Origin: Hemileia vastatrix
Lineage: Eukaryota > Basidiomycota > Pucciniomycetes > Pucciniales > Zaghouaniaceae
Length of the DNA stretch: 64,000 bases
Assembly: GCA_030280995.1 (NCBI GenBank)
Contig: JASXTE010000011.1
Coordinates: 2,261,001-2,325,000, forward strand
Direction of reading: 5' to 3'
The translations under genes and the position numbers were made by a program. Of the stretch, positions 23,003-36,716 are shown in pieces. The notes under the pieces were generated by a model. The model saw nothing but the letters and a program-made list of their open reading frames with translations, searched no databases and was not told the origin of the DNA. How positions within the stretch are numbered: position 1 is the stretch's first letter; each line of letters opens with the position of its first letter.

Positions 23003-26000
23003 AAAAAAAATTAAAAAAATGTTAAGACATTTTAATTGATAAGTAAGGAGTGAATAGAAAAATAATTTTAAAATTTCTATGAGAAATATACTGAATTAAA
23101 CAGTGTTATTTGGACTTAAATTTTTTAAAGAAATTTTAAATATCAGAGATTTCATTTTCTGGAATCCACTGGTCATATTTACTTGATTTATTTTTAAACC
23201 TTAATAGATACTCAACTCCCTTTTCTTTAGTAAGGTGTCTCTTTTTAAGTATCTTATCAATTTCTGGCTTTTCAACTATTTCTTCAGGTTGCTATTGATG
23301 CCTTCCTGATCTTCTTGGAAATAGATCAGTAACATTAGAATAGTATGGTTTTATAAGAGAAATAGAAAATAATGGGTTTTTTCTATAATACGGTGCATAT
23401 AGAATAACTTCAACAGCATTGTTACCAACCATCTTTTTTACTACAAATGGTCCAATGAATGGATCCTTCAATTGAACATTACCATTACCATTTAAATTGA
23501 AATGTAGTGTAGATATAAGGACTCCATCACCCTCTTTGAAAATTTGTTCTTTATGGCTTTATCCCATCTTTTCTTCTCATACTCAACTGCCTTATTTATA
23601 CATTCTTGAGCATGCTTTCTGCATAATTCTTGCATCTGAAGAAAAGATTTTGTATTTGAATGGATATCCAATCTAGGTAATTTATTAAGAGCTTTAGTAG
23701 GGGTATTAGGTACACAACCCAACCATAACTCAAATGGCTTTTTTCCAGTGACAGAATGTACTGTACTATTGTATGCAAATTCAAAGCCTGGGATAAGGGT
23801 TACCCAATCATGTGTGAATTCGTCATTGTCTTTAAAGTAAAGACCAGAAGCACAATATCTTCTTATCATATCTTCTAATGTTTGTATCATTCTTTCTGCT
23901 AGAAGATCAGTTTGTGGATGGTGTGTTGTAGAAAGTTTTAATTGACACCCTGAAACATCCATAAGTGATGTCCAGAACTCAGAAGTAAATTTAGGATCTC
24001 TGTCAGAGACTATTACTTTGGGGAATCCTGATATATTTAAAATTTGTGTCCACCATAGAAAAGCTAAGTCCTTTGCAGAAACCTCTTTGTGGGTAGGAAT
24101 AAATTAACACATTTCTGTGAATCTATCTACAATTTCCCAGCAAGAGTTATAACTCTTATTCCTTGATATTGGCAAACCTGTTACAAAGTCCATGTTAACT
24201 AATTACCATGGAGATTTTGGTTGCTCAAGTTTTTGTAATAAACCAGCTATTTTTCTTGTTTATCTTTTAGATTTTTGACAAGAATCACATGTCTCAACAT
24301 ATTTTTGAACATCATCAAACATTTTAATCCACAAAGCTGTATTTTTTACTCTGGTTAATGTTTTGTGGAAGTCAAAATTACCTGCAAATATATCATCATG
24401 ACATATGCTTATAATTAATTCCTTCATTGAAGGAGGAATTAAAATTACATTGCTTAATTTCTTCCTGTAATATATAAAACCATCAATGGCAAATTTTCCT
24501 TTTTCTAATGCTTCTTTATACTTAAGTGGAAATGTTTTTATTAAAACACTCATTGAAGCATTAGTTGGATCATTTAATATTGTAGTAAGTTTACTCAAGT
24601 CAGAATCTGAAGCATAATTATTAATAATTGATTGCATAAATTCATCCTCAAGATCTACAATATAAATGCCATAAATGTTTATAACTCTGTTTCAGGAACA
24701 TAAGCAGGATTATCATCATTATTGGGTAGAGGTACTCTAGATAACAGATCTAAATTAGAGTGCAAGGTTCCTTCTCTATGTGTAATAATCATCAGTCCTC
24801 TGTATTCTTGTACAGCTAATTGCAATCTAAACATATGTCTATTAGGGGTTTTCATGTTTAAGAGTGACTTAACTGCGCTACAGTCAGTTATTAGCTCAAA
24901 TTTTTGGTCTTCAAGGTAATAATGTTGCTTCTCAGGAGCACATACTACTACTAAAAATTTAAGTTGAGTAGCACCATGTTTCAATTCACTACTTCTTAGA
25001 GTATTTGAAATATAGAAAATAACTACTTCTGACATTTTCCCTTCAATAAGTTGATTTTGATATAAAGCAGCACCCAGACCAGTAAAACTTGCATCTGTAT
25101 ACAATACAATAGGAAATTGGAAATCTGGTAATCCTAAGATAGGAGCTGTCATCAAAAATTCTTTCAACTTATCAAAAGCCTGTTGTCTTTCATTATTCCA
25201 AATGAAAGCTTCTTATTTCTTTATCAGTGTGGTCAATGGTGCAGCAATTAATTGGTAGTTCTTTATATATTGTCTATAATAACCACACATAACAGGAAAA
25301 GATTGTACATCCTTTACATTTTGAGAAATTCCAATATTCTTGATTGAAGCCACCTTATATTTGTCTACACATGTGTGTAAGCCAGATACAATATGACCAA
25401 GCACTTTGAAAGACTCAAACCCAAATTTACATTTTTTCAATGAAAGGGTAATTTTTATTTCATTTATCTTCTGAAATACCTTCTTTAAATGGATTAAGTG
25501 TTCATCATATGTTTTATGAAACACTATGATGTCATCAATTTATACCATTAACCATCCTTCAATCATTTCATTATGGAATGTTATATCCATTAACTTCTGA
25601 ACTACTGAAGGAGCATTTTTTGGTTTAAATGGCATCCTGACATATTTATATATTCCCATATGTGTTGTTATCAACAAAAGGTTCTGTGAATTCTTTTCTA
25701 CAGGAATCTGATGGTACCCTTTATTTCCATCTAGTAAACTTATATACTTAGCACCTTTAAGGGTAGCATGTATAGAGGCAATCCTTGGCAAGGGTTATAT
25801 ATCATCTACTGTAAATTTATTTAATGCACTATAATCACCACAAAGTCTTGCTTTATCTTGTTCATAAGAAATTAGCACTGGTTATATTACACAATATTTT
25901 GGTGTAGTTTCAACCTTCTCAATAATTTTCATTTTTAATAACATCTTAATATTTTCCTCTATGTCTTTCCTCTTTATTGGTGAAGCAGGTTATGGTTTCT

Positions 26001-26781
26001 TTTTATGACTAGCAGGAATATTATCCATATCACAGGTTAAACCAATTTTCATCTCATGATCTTTTACAAGTCCAAGTTCACTGGTCCCATGTGCAAAAGC
26101 CATTTGAAATTCTTTAATTAACTTCAAAATATTTGTTTTCTAAGCTTCACTTATCTGAGTGCCAAATGATGCTTTTGAAATTTCTGTTTCCAGAAGTTAC
26201 ATTTCATTGGATTCTATTCCTTTGCAAGGAATATTTATTACTGACTCAATGTGTAAGACCATGTTAAAAGAATTTATTTTAAACATCCTTTTACCATTCA
26301 TTTCAATTGTAAAATTATTATTAGCAGGGTATAATTTAACACCAAAATTAGTCAGAATGTCATTTCCAATGATAAAACAGTTACTACAATTAGTATTATT
26401 CATTACTACAAAGTCACAAGTTACTTTAACATAACCATGTTGATTTTTAAATAAAACAGCAGCTTTTTCTTTACAAATGGGGTGTAGTACTGATGCAAAA
26501 CCTCTCCAATTTTTACTTTGAAGGGGTTCAAGCTTTGACTTATACTCACTATCAATTTTCTGTAATGTATTTGTAGAAACAAAAGAAAAAACAGCTCCTG
26601 TGTCCAATACTATATTTACATTTTCTCCAGAAATTATAGCTGGAGCCATGATAGGTGTTATTTTTAAGTTATCAGCATGTAAATCCCTAATGATTTCAGC
26701 ATCCTTGAAATTCATTAAAGATTCATTTGAGTCCATATTTGATATTGGAGTTTCAAAGATGGAAAAATCATCTCCCAACAT
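23003..26781 (-). pseudogene. pol: E5 protease-RT-RNase H-integrase-chromodomain remnant
   Basis: Fragments read downward from 26781. The protease has LDTGAVFS in place of LDTGA(A/G)GS. RT (25791-25540, 25524-25213) has stops near 25803 and 25540 that remove the YIDD box continuity. RNase H (25167-24679) keeps YTDASFTGLGAAL and TDCSAVKSLL. The integrase zinc finger (24637-24260) keeps HHCC. The core (to 23492) keeps HHPQTD and AERMIQTLEDMIRRY. The chromodomain near 23270-23140 keeps EYLLRFK and the tryptophan in QWIPE. Related most closely to E8. Confidence 0.85.
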
Positions 26782-28439
26782 ACAGACTTCATTTTCATCA
26801 CTATATGAGATATTACTGTCATAATCACTTAAATATTTACTATTTTCTGTGTCATTTTCAAATTCATGCTGATTTTCAACAATATTTACATTCTTCTCAC
26901 ATTTGTGACCTTTAACCCATGGCTTTTTACACTTATAACAAGTATTAGTTTCATATTTTTAGCTACTACAGGTGCAGTAAGTTTTTTCTGCTTCTCCTGA
27001 AGTGTTTTTAAATTCTGATTTTTCACAGTTTCATTATTTTGTTTATAAGTGGTGTACCTTGCTTCATACTTATGGTTTAATAATATTTCATTAAAAATAT
27101 TAATAAATTCAGAATATTCATTAACCATTATTGTTCTAGATACAAAAATGTCTCTGACAGATATAGGTAGTTTATTTATTATCTTGTCTTTCCATAAGTT
27201 AAAATCCATGTTTGGATCAATGGCTTTTAATATTTTATTTAAATTCATTAAAAATACCATAGGTTTGTCACCATTCAATAGATTATACCTAGTTTTCTCA
27301 TATAATCTTCTCTGAGTGAGCCTGAATTTAGAACCTCCAAATTGTTTTTCAATTAGTTGCTTCCATTCAGACCAAGAGTAATCTTTACCCTCACTCAATA
27401 CAGCTTCAAACCATAATAAAGCAACATCCTTAAGTAGAGAAATTAATTTTGATGTTATTTCTTCATCTGGTAACTTATATAAGAATTTTAAGATGTCAAT
27501 TCTTTGAATAAAATGTTGCCAATAAGAGCTGGCTTCCCCATCATAAGTTGGGTACTGATCAATCTTTGGCTAGTTCTTCTGATTGGATTTTGTTTCACTA
27601 ATCTTAGGTAAACTCAATAACTCATTTAATCTGGATAAATGGTCTTGTATTTCCTCTTGCAAGGATTTGTGACTTGCATTTGTTTTCTCAGACTTGAAAC
27701 TACCACCAGATGGTTTTACTTGTGGTGGTATGGTAAATTATTGAGATTCATTTTTTCCAATGAAAGGATTATTATTAAACTGTGTATACTTATGATTAGT
27801 CTGATTAATTAGTAGATTAGATGTTTCAATCTCAACTTTAGTTAATCTTTGTAACAGATCAGAGACACTCTGATTTGTTTGTGCAAAAGATAACTTAGTT
27901 CTTGATTCATATTTTAATAAATGTGCTTTATACAACTTTTCTAACTCACAGAATTTGTTTGAAAGTTCACTATATTTATTATTTAAAGAATCATATTTAA
28001 TAGTTAGAGCCAATGGTTAATTCTCTAAATCTTTATTTCCTGTTGCCAGTTGAGAAATTTTCAATGTCAAGGACAAAATTGTATCACTTGTGAGCTTAAT
28101 TTTCTGTTCCTCACACTCAGTCATTCTATTCCATAATTCTGAATCAATTCTATGGACAGTTGGGTAATTATTAAAATACTCCATGTCTTCCTTCTCAATG
28201 ATTTCACTGTTTTGTGAACTTCTCATCTCACTAATAAGTGTTGGAAACTGAGGGTTAACTGTATTATTATTATAAATAGTGCTGTTGTTAGTAACAAAAG
28301 ATAAATCAGGTGTATCTACATCAAAAGCTAATTTTCTTAAGTCCTCCTCAATTTTCTGTACATATTTTACATCAATATCATTACCTATATTGTAATCATC
28401 AGTTTTGTGTTCAATCTGAGAGGGTAATCTACTCACCAT
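26782..28439 (-). pseudogene. gag: E5 gag remnant
   Basis: From ATG 28439 (CCCATGGTGAGT). N-terminal coiled-coil segment to 28017 and on to 27738 in one frame, with TAA stops at each of these points. Then comes the capsid-like region (SEGKDYSWSEWKQLIEKQFGGSK, 27398-26886) and an intact zinc knuckle CYKCKKPWVKGHKC (about 26945-26900). Asn/Ser-rich linkers and Leu heptads in the N-terminal part suggest oligomerisation. Confidence 0.8.
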
Positions 28440-28968
28440 GGGATAGGAGAAAGACCTGACTTTTGGCACTTTTTTTCCTTTGTAAGGGTGAGCTGAGGCA
28501 GTCTGATGAGGGGGTGGATCCCTGTTGCAATTTTGGCTGGACCACTGCTGATGGAACCAATCCCACTTTCATTTCTCTACCAAGATTTTTTCATGGGAAT
28601 GATGTGACCCTCATTGGGTAGGGGGTTGTTGGCTTGGCCGCCCTACCTTTAAATCCACCAAGGTTTGATTCATTTTTTGGAACCCCATCTTGCAGTTGTT
28701 TTGAAACTGCTCTACCTCCTTTAGCATGGTAGATCTTGATTCCTCTAGTTTCAGAATCTGTTTGGCCAGATGGGACAGTTGATCCTTCAGAAGAGTTGAA
28801 GTCTTTTTTATTTTTATCTTTTTTAGAAGGAGTCCTTTTCTTATATGCTCATAGACTCTGGTTGTGGGTAAGATTTGCCCTCCATAGTGATGTCCTGGAG
28901 CAATTATTTTAGCTTTAGACTTGGTGTTATAGAGGTTTTTCATTTAAATTGTCCTGTGGAGCACTCAT
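28440..28968 (-). pseudogene. E5 ORF0 remnant
   Basis: Starts at ATG 28968. The acceptor-like CTCCAG ending at 28895 aligns exactly with the intron-1 acceptor of E8, and the following codons (DITMEGKS...) match E8 ORF0 (DIQMEGQDS...). The donor is decayed (CAAGTCTAAAG). Downstream are the coiled coil (KKTSTLLKDQLSHLAKQIL, 28943-28611 frame), the motif KWDWF and the basic HPYKGKK segment, with two stops. It ends at the CCCATGGTGAGT junction with gag. Confidence 0.7.
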
Positions 28969-29438
28969 TTTGTCTTAAATAACAATTTTTCACATCTACA
29001 AAAGGGAAAATCTATATGGTAATTAGTAGACAAAAATTATTAGCCATACAATTACTAATAAAAGCACTAGTGCTTACCCTGAATTTATATCTTTATTTAT
29101 TTAAATAAAATATAAGAAAAAATAAAAAAAACTGTTAAAAATAATATAATAAGCTTAACTACACCTTTATAAGGTTGAATAAATAGCTTACAAAGCTTAA
29201 CCCAGATACAAATTTAATTGAGTGTTATATTGGTGACCAAATACCAAGTGAAATTGGGTTTATATTGGGTACAGTTACTACTTTAAATACCTAATTTTTA
29301 TTATATAAAATTAGTACAATTATTATAAGAGTTCTTTTCCGCAATCACTGAGTTTTGATGACCCACCAATGTAATGAAGACCCAAATATTTGGTTTGTTT
29401 GAGATATACTAGAGTAAAAATCACATCCTAAGGCTTAT
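28969..29438 (-). other. E5 leader (part), no gene
   Basis: About 470 bases of AT-rich untranslated leader, with local repeats around 29190-29275 (TTGGGTTTATATTGGGTAC and relatives). The leader continues at 60881-60923, where the primer-binding site TGGGGGTCTTTCTT is read on the minus strand from 60921. Confidence 0.7.
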
Positions 29439-30689
29439 TGTCAGCCAGGCTATACCAGGAGCCCAGTAAATTATATGTTAATTTATTGGACCTGAAAGAG
29501 GGCTTAAGAATTGTATTTTATGTATATAAATTAATATTTCATTGCATAATAAAATTATATAAGTATCTTATTAAAAATAAGTGTTATATTAATTTTATTG
29601 TTATTTAAATTTTTATGCATTTAAAATTAAGCATAATATATTTTATATTCTACAAATAATGGCGCATTTTTATGTATTTAATAATTAATAATTAATAATT
29701 AATTAATTACAAAACATACATTATAATTATATAAGTAAAATTGACTTACAATGTAATTAAGTTAATAAATTAATATTATATATTACATAAAACTTCATAT
29801 ATTATTAAACACTTATATTGGGCGCTTCTTTTGACCCTTAATTGTGTCAGGAAAAATTATTAAATAAATTATAATACTTATTTAATAACATAGTATTAAA
29901 ATCCCCACTTTAAATTAAAAATATCACTAAATTAATTATATGTTTCATTTAAACTAATTATTGAATTAATTACATATATAAAACAACTAATTAAAATTGC
30001 TTTAAACTGGATTGAATTTATTATATGAATTTTTGATGTGAAAATAATTTTATTTGTTTTACTTAAAATATTTAAATGTCACTATAATGTCTGTTTTTGA
30101 TTATTTTACTCATTGTTCTCATGTTTAAGACTTACTTGGATTATAATTATTATAATTAAGTTTGTTGGAAAGTTATGGTGGGAAAATGGTTAATTACTCA
30201 CGGGTTTGGTCAATTGTTTCATATTTTTCTCTTAATAGTCATTTTTCATTTCTACTTTGTTATCTTTTTGTTTTAGCTTATTTCTATTTTGTATTTACTG
30301 ATTTGTGGCGCTTCAGGGGTCCCTTGGGTAATCCCCTTTAACGGCATCACTTATTACACTCACCTCTTATTTAATACTAAATATTATAAAGAATTATTGT
30401 TAGTATCATAGTTCTAATATAAATTTTAATAAATTTCTAAGGTTGCTTTAAGTCTAATAATAATATTATTGATTGCCGCGCATTAAAAGTAACTACTAGT
30501 CAAATAATTATATTATAATTTAAAAACTCTTACTATTGTGTCAAAGTCCCTAAGAAATTCTCGTTGCCTTCTTTTTTTTAAAAATAGTTTTAGCATTTGA
30601 TTTTATTTAAATCCCCTTTACATTACTTTTTTCCCTCCTCTCCATTTCCTCTTATTCTTCTCCTCCCTCTTCTAGATGACCAGCCAATA
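29439..30689 (+). repeat. E6 5' LTR (about 1251 bp), TATA box deleted
   Basis: TGTCAGCC start; the end is degenerate (CCAATA) and placed two bases before the primer-binding site TGGGAGCCTTTCC at 30692. Compared with the 3' LTR it lacks about 20 bases containing TATAAAAGGG at 30327-30330. The deletion lies between two CCTTGG direct repeats. Confidence 0.85.
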
Positions 30690-31370
30690 AGTGGGAGCCT
30701 TTCCGAACAACTACAACGATACTGATAATTGCGAAGAACGACATAACGCACAGACCACCCAGCCAAAAAGAAACTTTTGCCGCAACCGTGTTTTGAACTT
30801 GGGTTCAATCTATTAGCTTTATATTAAATTAATTCATATATTATTTTTAAGTGATTTTACAATCACTATAGTAAGTTAACCTTTGCACCTCACACTCATA
30901 TTATTATATTTTTACTGCAATAACAGTGTTTGTGGCTTAATTGCTGAATCACTGAGTGTAATTTTTCATTTTTTTTTAATTTTTTCTTCCTAGTTGACCA
31001 TAATAGAGTAAAACTCTTAGTCGTAGAAGACAATTAATATTTAATAAATTATTAAATTAATTTTATTATTATTTTTTGTATATTGGTTGACCATAATAGT
31101 ACTCAGTACTTAGTCCCAATTTCACCATTATAATAATTTTTGGTATTAATTATTTTGATTGACTTATTAACCTTTATTGGTTGATCCCATTTTAATTACT
31201 GTTAATTCTTAATAAATAATTTTAATTACATTTATTTGTATTACATTTTTGTTAATTAATTGATTTTTTGATAAAAATTAAAATTTTTTTTTGTTAAAAT
31301 TCAATAAATTTTATTTTGAAATTACAATTTGAATCATTAAAAAAAATTTGAATCTATTTTAACAGTTTAA
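30690..31370 (+). other. E6 untranslated leader
   Basis: Primer-binding site at 30692-30704, then a Pro/Arg-like scrambled stretch with no reliable ORF, and a decayed antisense T-arm-like segment near 30776. Then come hairpin-like motifs TTGACC-AGAGT..ACTCT-TTAGTC (about 31003-31025) and a second one (31084-31112), which are counterparts of the E2 leader array. 30926-30945 is the uninterrupted version of the site where H1 sits in E7. Confidence 0.65.
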
Positions 31371-32011
31371 ATGTCCAATAGTTTGGCTATCAGAATGGAA
31401 AACTTACATGTGGATGAGATTGAAGTTGATAATGACACTGAATCTGTAGGTTAATCTAAATTAACTAACAGAAATTATTATGCTGACAAAAAAGCTTCAG
31501 GACGTGGAATTGGCAAGAGAAGTGGAAAACCCCCTCACCAAACACCTCTGAAAGAAGTAAAACCTCTAATAAATCAGGACAATCAACTCAAAGGTATATA
31601 AATAAAAAAGGTATCTCTAGCCCAACAAGTAAACAATCTGTCCAGTCACATCAAAGAACTGAAGGCAGAAAGCATGAAGTACAAGGCAAGGGTAGACACA
31701 CTCTGCCAGCAGATGCAGGAATTGTTAAATCCCAAACAGGCTCAAACTCCTCATTTCCCAGCCTCTCAGCCTCAGCCTCAACCTCAGCCCAATCAGGTAC
31801 CCAGCTCCTTCACTCAAAATTAAAGCACTCTGCAAGTGGTACAGTGGAAATGGGATTACTTGATGAGCCATTACCAACAGAATTTTCAGCAACCAGCTCA
31901 ACATCCTGGCCTATCAAGACACAAACCTACCATCCATCTCCTCAGCACCATCCTTATCAGGGAGGCAGAAGAAAGAAGGCACAGGGGAAGCTTCCTCCCT
32001 TACCATGGTAA
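31371..32011 (+). pseudogene. E6 ORF0 remnant
   Basis: ATG at 31371 (MSNSLAIRMENLHVDEIEVD), like E7 ORF0. A donor-like GTAGGT at 31446 and an acceptor-like TTCAG ending at 31500 mark the 55-nt intron-1 position. The coiled coil (KKVSLAQQVNNLSSHIKEL) is followed by WKWDYLMSHYQQN near 31842 and a basic HPYQGGRRKK segment in a shifted frame, ending CCATGGTAA at 32003-32011. Stops and at least two frameshifts disable it. Confidence 0.7.
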
Positions 32012-33900
32012 GTAATTTGTTTGATAAACATGTTGGCATGTATAATAACAAAGCTTCTTTAGGTAATCTTGTGGATTCTGGTGAAAGAACAGTTTAACCT
32101 TTAAAAAGACAACTTCCTTTAATGAGTAGCCCCAATGATGTAATTAGCAAATTATCATTTGATGAACCTTTACATTTGACTTCAACTTCTTTAATTAATC
32201 CTTCTCTTGCAGTTAAGAATGACTCTGTTTCCCCTGAAGTCTATACTTTAATTGAGAAAACTTTTGAAGAAATATTGAAAGATACTCTTGATTTTAATGT
32301 TGTAAAAGACAAACATTTAAGAGATGTTTTAATACATGAGAGTGATAGATTAAATAATTTGCACTTGCATTGTAAAGTAAGTTCTTCTGTACAAGATACA
32401 ACTTATTTTAAAATCAAAGAAACCTTGAATATTTTTCTTAGCCAACAAAAACAAATAAGGAGTGACCATAGAGCTATCTCAGATAAGAATATCAATCTAC
32501 ATAAAACCTTGAGTGAATTGAAACTCCTTATTGAGGAAAATTATTCACTAAAAAGTGAAATAAAATCTCTACAAAATGAGTTAAAAAAGCTAAAAAAATA
32601 TTTTTATGCACTGAGTGCCAAACACACAGTTTCTGAGGACAGAAATGTTTTATCTCTTGCAAAAATAAATGACCAGATGTCTGAAATTCCAAGGATAAGA
32701 AACTATGTGTCTGACGTGCAGGAAAAATTTTCAACCATAACCATCAATAATTATGGTATAAATGAGAATTCTGCCAATAAGCTGCATAAAAATAAAGAAA
32801 AAGAACCAGAACAGAGTTCCTCCTTTCTTCCTCATATTCCAGCCATTAAACAAACTGAAAATGAGTCTGTAAAATCTTTTGCTACTAGCAAAAAATCTTG
32901 TGATGGTCATGTACAAGCTGTTTTTATAAATAATGAAATTGCAGAACACCTGGCTAAACTTCAGGAATTATTAATAATTAATAATTCAAAACAAAAAATG
33001 GACTATCCCAGTAGTCAGAAAAAATGGCCTAAATTGGACCAATATCCTACCTTTGATGGTGATTCTTTTTCTGATTGGCAACACTTTATCTAAAGAATTG
33101 ATAACTTAAAAAGATCTTATAAACTACCTGATGAGGAAATTGTTTCTAAGCTAATTTCTTTATTTTCCAATGTATCCTTGATGTGGTATAAATCTGTTCT
33201 TTTAGATAACAATCATTATACATTGAATGATTGGAAATCCTTGATTGAAAATAAGTTTGGTGGTTCAAAATTCAGGTTAGCTCAGCAAAGACTGTATGAG
33301 AATACTAGATATGTATCCTACTCTGTTGAAAAACCCATTGTTTTTCTTATGAAAGTAACAAAAATCCTGAGAACAATTGATCCAAAGATGGATTATGATA
33401 TTTGTAGAGATAAAATCTTGTATAAATTACCAAATCTCTTAGAGATTTAGTTGTAGCTAGAACTGAGAATGTAAGGGAAAATTCTTCTTTCATTAATATC
33501 TGTAATGAGGTACTAATCAACCATAGATATGAAGCAAAAAATTACTTTGGTAAATCTTATCATGATCAAAATAAACCCTCTACAAAGCCCCCAGAAAAAT
33601 CTGGTAAACCCTCTGCCCCAGTTGCACCTAAAAAATATGCAACAAATACTTGTTACAAATGTAACAAACCATGGCAAAAGAGTCATGTTTTTGACAAGAA
33701 AATTCATCTTGTTGAACAAAATGAAGACACTGATGAAGCTGAAATTGATGTCAATAATTCTTCTAGTGACTGTGAAAGTAATATCTCCTATGACAATGAC
33801 TCTGTTAAAGATGTTTTAATGTTGGAACAAGATGTCCATTTTTTAGATAATATATCTGAAGAATTTGTATTGGATTTATCTTCAGTAGAAAATGCTGAAA
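32005..33900 (+). pseudogene. gag: E6 gag remnant
   Basis: The apparent start is ATG 32005 in ACCATGGTAAG, overlapping the ORF0 stop. Open in pieces: a stop at about 32095, then 32122-33093 (long coiled coil of K/E/L/N-rich heptads, then KWPKLDQYPTFDGD), TAA at 33091-33093 in place of a Gln codon, capsid region 33178-33440, and a 1-nt loss near 33435 that moves the rest into another frame. The zinc knuckle near 33650 has its last Cys changed to Phe (GHVC to SHVF). Confidence 0.8.
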
Positions 33901-36716
33901 TATTTAAAGATATTACTAACAATTCTATAGCCATATCCCCTTCGAAAGCACCTGTTATAATTAATGGCAAAAATGTTGATGTAGTTCTTGACTCTGGTGC
34001 TGGAGGAAGTGTATTGTCTGAAAGAGATTTAACTTCAGTAGATAAGGATTATTTGAGTAAATTATTACCTATAACTTCTGAAAAATGGAGAGGGTATGGT
34101 TCTACCTTAATTCCTATTGGAAAATACAAAACCTCTGTATTCTTCAAATATAATGGTGGTTTTTTCAGAGCTATTTGTGAATTTGTTGTCATAAAAAATG
34201 ATAATTTAAGCAATTGGTTTATTATGGGTAATGATATTTTAACCATGTTTGGTGTGAAATTGGACCCAGCAAATAATTTCTTCACCTTGGGATTGAATGG
34301 CAAAAGAAAATTCAAAATTTCCTCCCCTAGAGAACCTTCTGGGCATCTGTTAAAGTCTTTTAATTCACTGATCCAGTGTAAAGGCAGAAAAACAATTGAA
34401 ATGGATGATTTATTAAATGAAATAAATACTTCTTCTTTTGGTGATCAGTTAACTAGTGAACAAAAGGATTCTATGATTGCCTCAATTGCCTCTTTCCCTA
34501 TGGCTTTTGCTCATGGTTCTCATGTCTTAGGAAGTGTTCAGGAAGAAATGAAAATTACCTTATCCTTTAACTTGAGTGATATTCCTCCTAGTCTTAAGAA
34601 AAAACCATATCCTGCTTCTCCAACAAAAAGAAAGGATATTGAAGATAATATTGCCACATTATTAAAAATGAATATCATTGAGAAAGTGGATGTCACCCCC
34701 AAATATTGTGTCATCTCCCCAGTCTTAATTTCTTATGAAAAAGATAAGGCTAGATTATGTGGAGATTACAGAGCATTAAACACTTATACTGTTGATGATA
34801 TTTATACTTTACCCAGAATTAATTCAATACATGCTACCTTGCAAGGTGCAAAATTTATTAGTTGTCTGGATGGTAATAAAGGTTATCATCAAGTTCCAGT
34901 TGAGAAAAATTGTCAAAAAATTTTACTTATTGCTACTCATATGGGAATATATAAGTATGTTAGGATGCCATTTGGCCCTAAAAATGCACCTTCAGTTTTC
35001 CAGAAAGTTATGGATAACACTTTCCATCAGGAAATAATTGAGGGATGGCTCATGGTGTATATTGATGATATCATAGTTTTTTCTAAAACTTTTGATGAAC
35101 ATATGGTTCATTTAAATAGAATTTTCCAAAAAATGGATGAAATCAATATGACCTTGTCCTTGAAAAAGTGTAAATTTGGTTTTCAATCTTTGAAAGTCCT
35201 TGGCCATGTTGTGTCAGGCCTACAAATTTGTGTAGACAAAAACAAAGTTACTGCAATTCGAAATGTGAAAGCACCAACTTCTGTAAGAGAAATTCAAAGT
35301 TTTTTGGGTATGTGTGGCTATTATATACAATATATTAAAAATTATCATGTCATAGCCTTGTCTCTTACCAAACTAACTAGGAAAGATGTTGCATTCATCT
35401 AAAATATTGACTGTCAAAAAGCTTTTGATACATTAAAATGTTGCTTAATGACAGCCCCTATCTTAGCTCTTCCAGATTTTAACAAACCATTTGTCCTGTA
35501 TAAAGATTCTAGATTTGTGGTTCTGGGTGCTGCCCTTCACCAGAAACAAATTATTAATGATAAATCCTCAGAGGTTGTAAATTGTTATATTTCAAGAACC
35601 TTGAGAAATAGTGAATTGAAATATGGTGCCACTCAATTAGAGTGCTTAGCAGTTGTTTGGGTTCTTGAGAAGCTTCATTACTATCTAGATGACCAAAAGT
35701 TTGAGTTGGTAACTGACTGTAGTGCTGTGAAGTCCCTCTTAAACCTGAAAACACCTAATAGACATATGTTCAGGTGGCAACTTGCTGTTCAAGAATACAG
35801 AGGACGGATGACAATTATCCATAGGGCTGGAAATGTTCACTCCAATGTTGATATGGTTTCCAGATTGCCTCTGACAAATAATGACTCAAATCCTTCTTAT
35901 GTACCTGAAGATGATACTGTTCATATCCATGGTATATTTATAGTTGATATGGAAGAAGAGTTATTGCAATTAATACTGAATTCATATCATAAGGATTCTG
36001 ATTTAATTAAATTGTTTACTATCTTAAATGATCCTAACAACGCTTCAATTCAAGAATTGATTAAAACTCTTCCTGCAAAGTATTAAAATTCTTTGATTAA
36101 AGGAAAGTTTTCTATTGAAGATGTTTATATATATTATAGAAGAAAGCTTACCAGTGTAATTGTAATTCCCCCTTCCATGAAAGAGACTATCCTCAAACTT
36201 TGTCATGATGACATATAAGCTGGTCATTTTGATCTTGAAAAAACATTTATTAGAATTAAAAACACTGCTTGGTGGGCTAATATGTCTGAAGACACAAAAT
36301 TATATGTTGAATCTTGTGATTCCTGCCAAAAATCTAAAAGTTTGACAGGGAAAAGAGCAGGGTTATTACAACATATTGAAGCACCTAATTTTCCTTGGAA
36401 AATAATTAACATGGATTTTGTCACTGGTCTTCCTGTTTCAGGTAAAGACAGCGTTAACTCTTGTTGGGTAATAGTAGATAGATTCACAAAAATGTGCAAA
36501 TTTATTCCTACCCACAAAGATGTATCCACAAAAGAATTAGCTTTCTTATGGTGGTCTTCCATGTTTAATATTATTGGTTTTCCAAAAGCCATTATCTCTG
36601 ATAGTTATCCAAAATTTACTTCTGAGTTTTGGACCTCTTTGATAGATATTTTTGGCTCTGAGTTAAAGTTGTCTACAGCTCACCATCTGCAGACTGATGG
36701 TCTAGCTGAGAGAATG
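33901..36716 (+). pseudogene. pol: E6 protease to integrase core, cut by E7
   Basis: One frame from about 33435 to 36716, with stops at 35400-35402 (a Trp codon), 36084-36086 (a Gln codon) and about 36216. Protease motif LDSGAGGS near 33990; RT with LCGDYRALN and YIDD near 35060; RNase H YKDSRFVVLGAAL, in which the expected TDASF catalytic Asp context is altered; integrase HHCC and first Asp (MDFVTGLP); second Asp motif changed from SDRDPKF to SDSYPKF. Ends at AERM, where E7 inserted. Confidence 0.85.
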
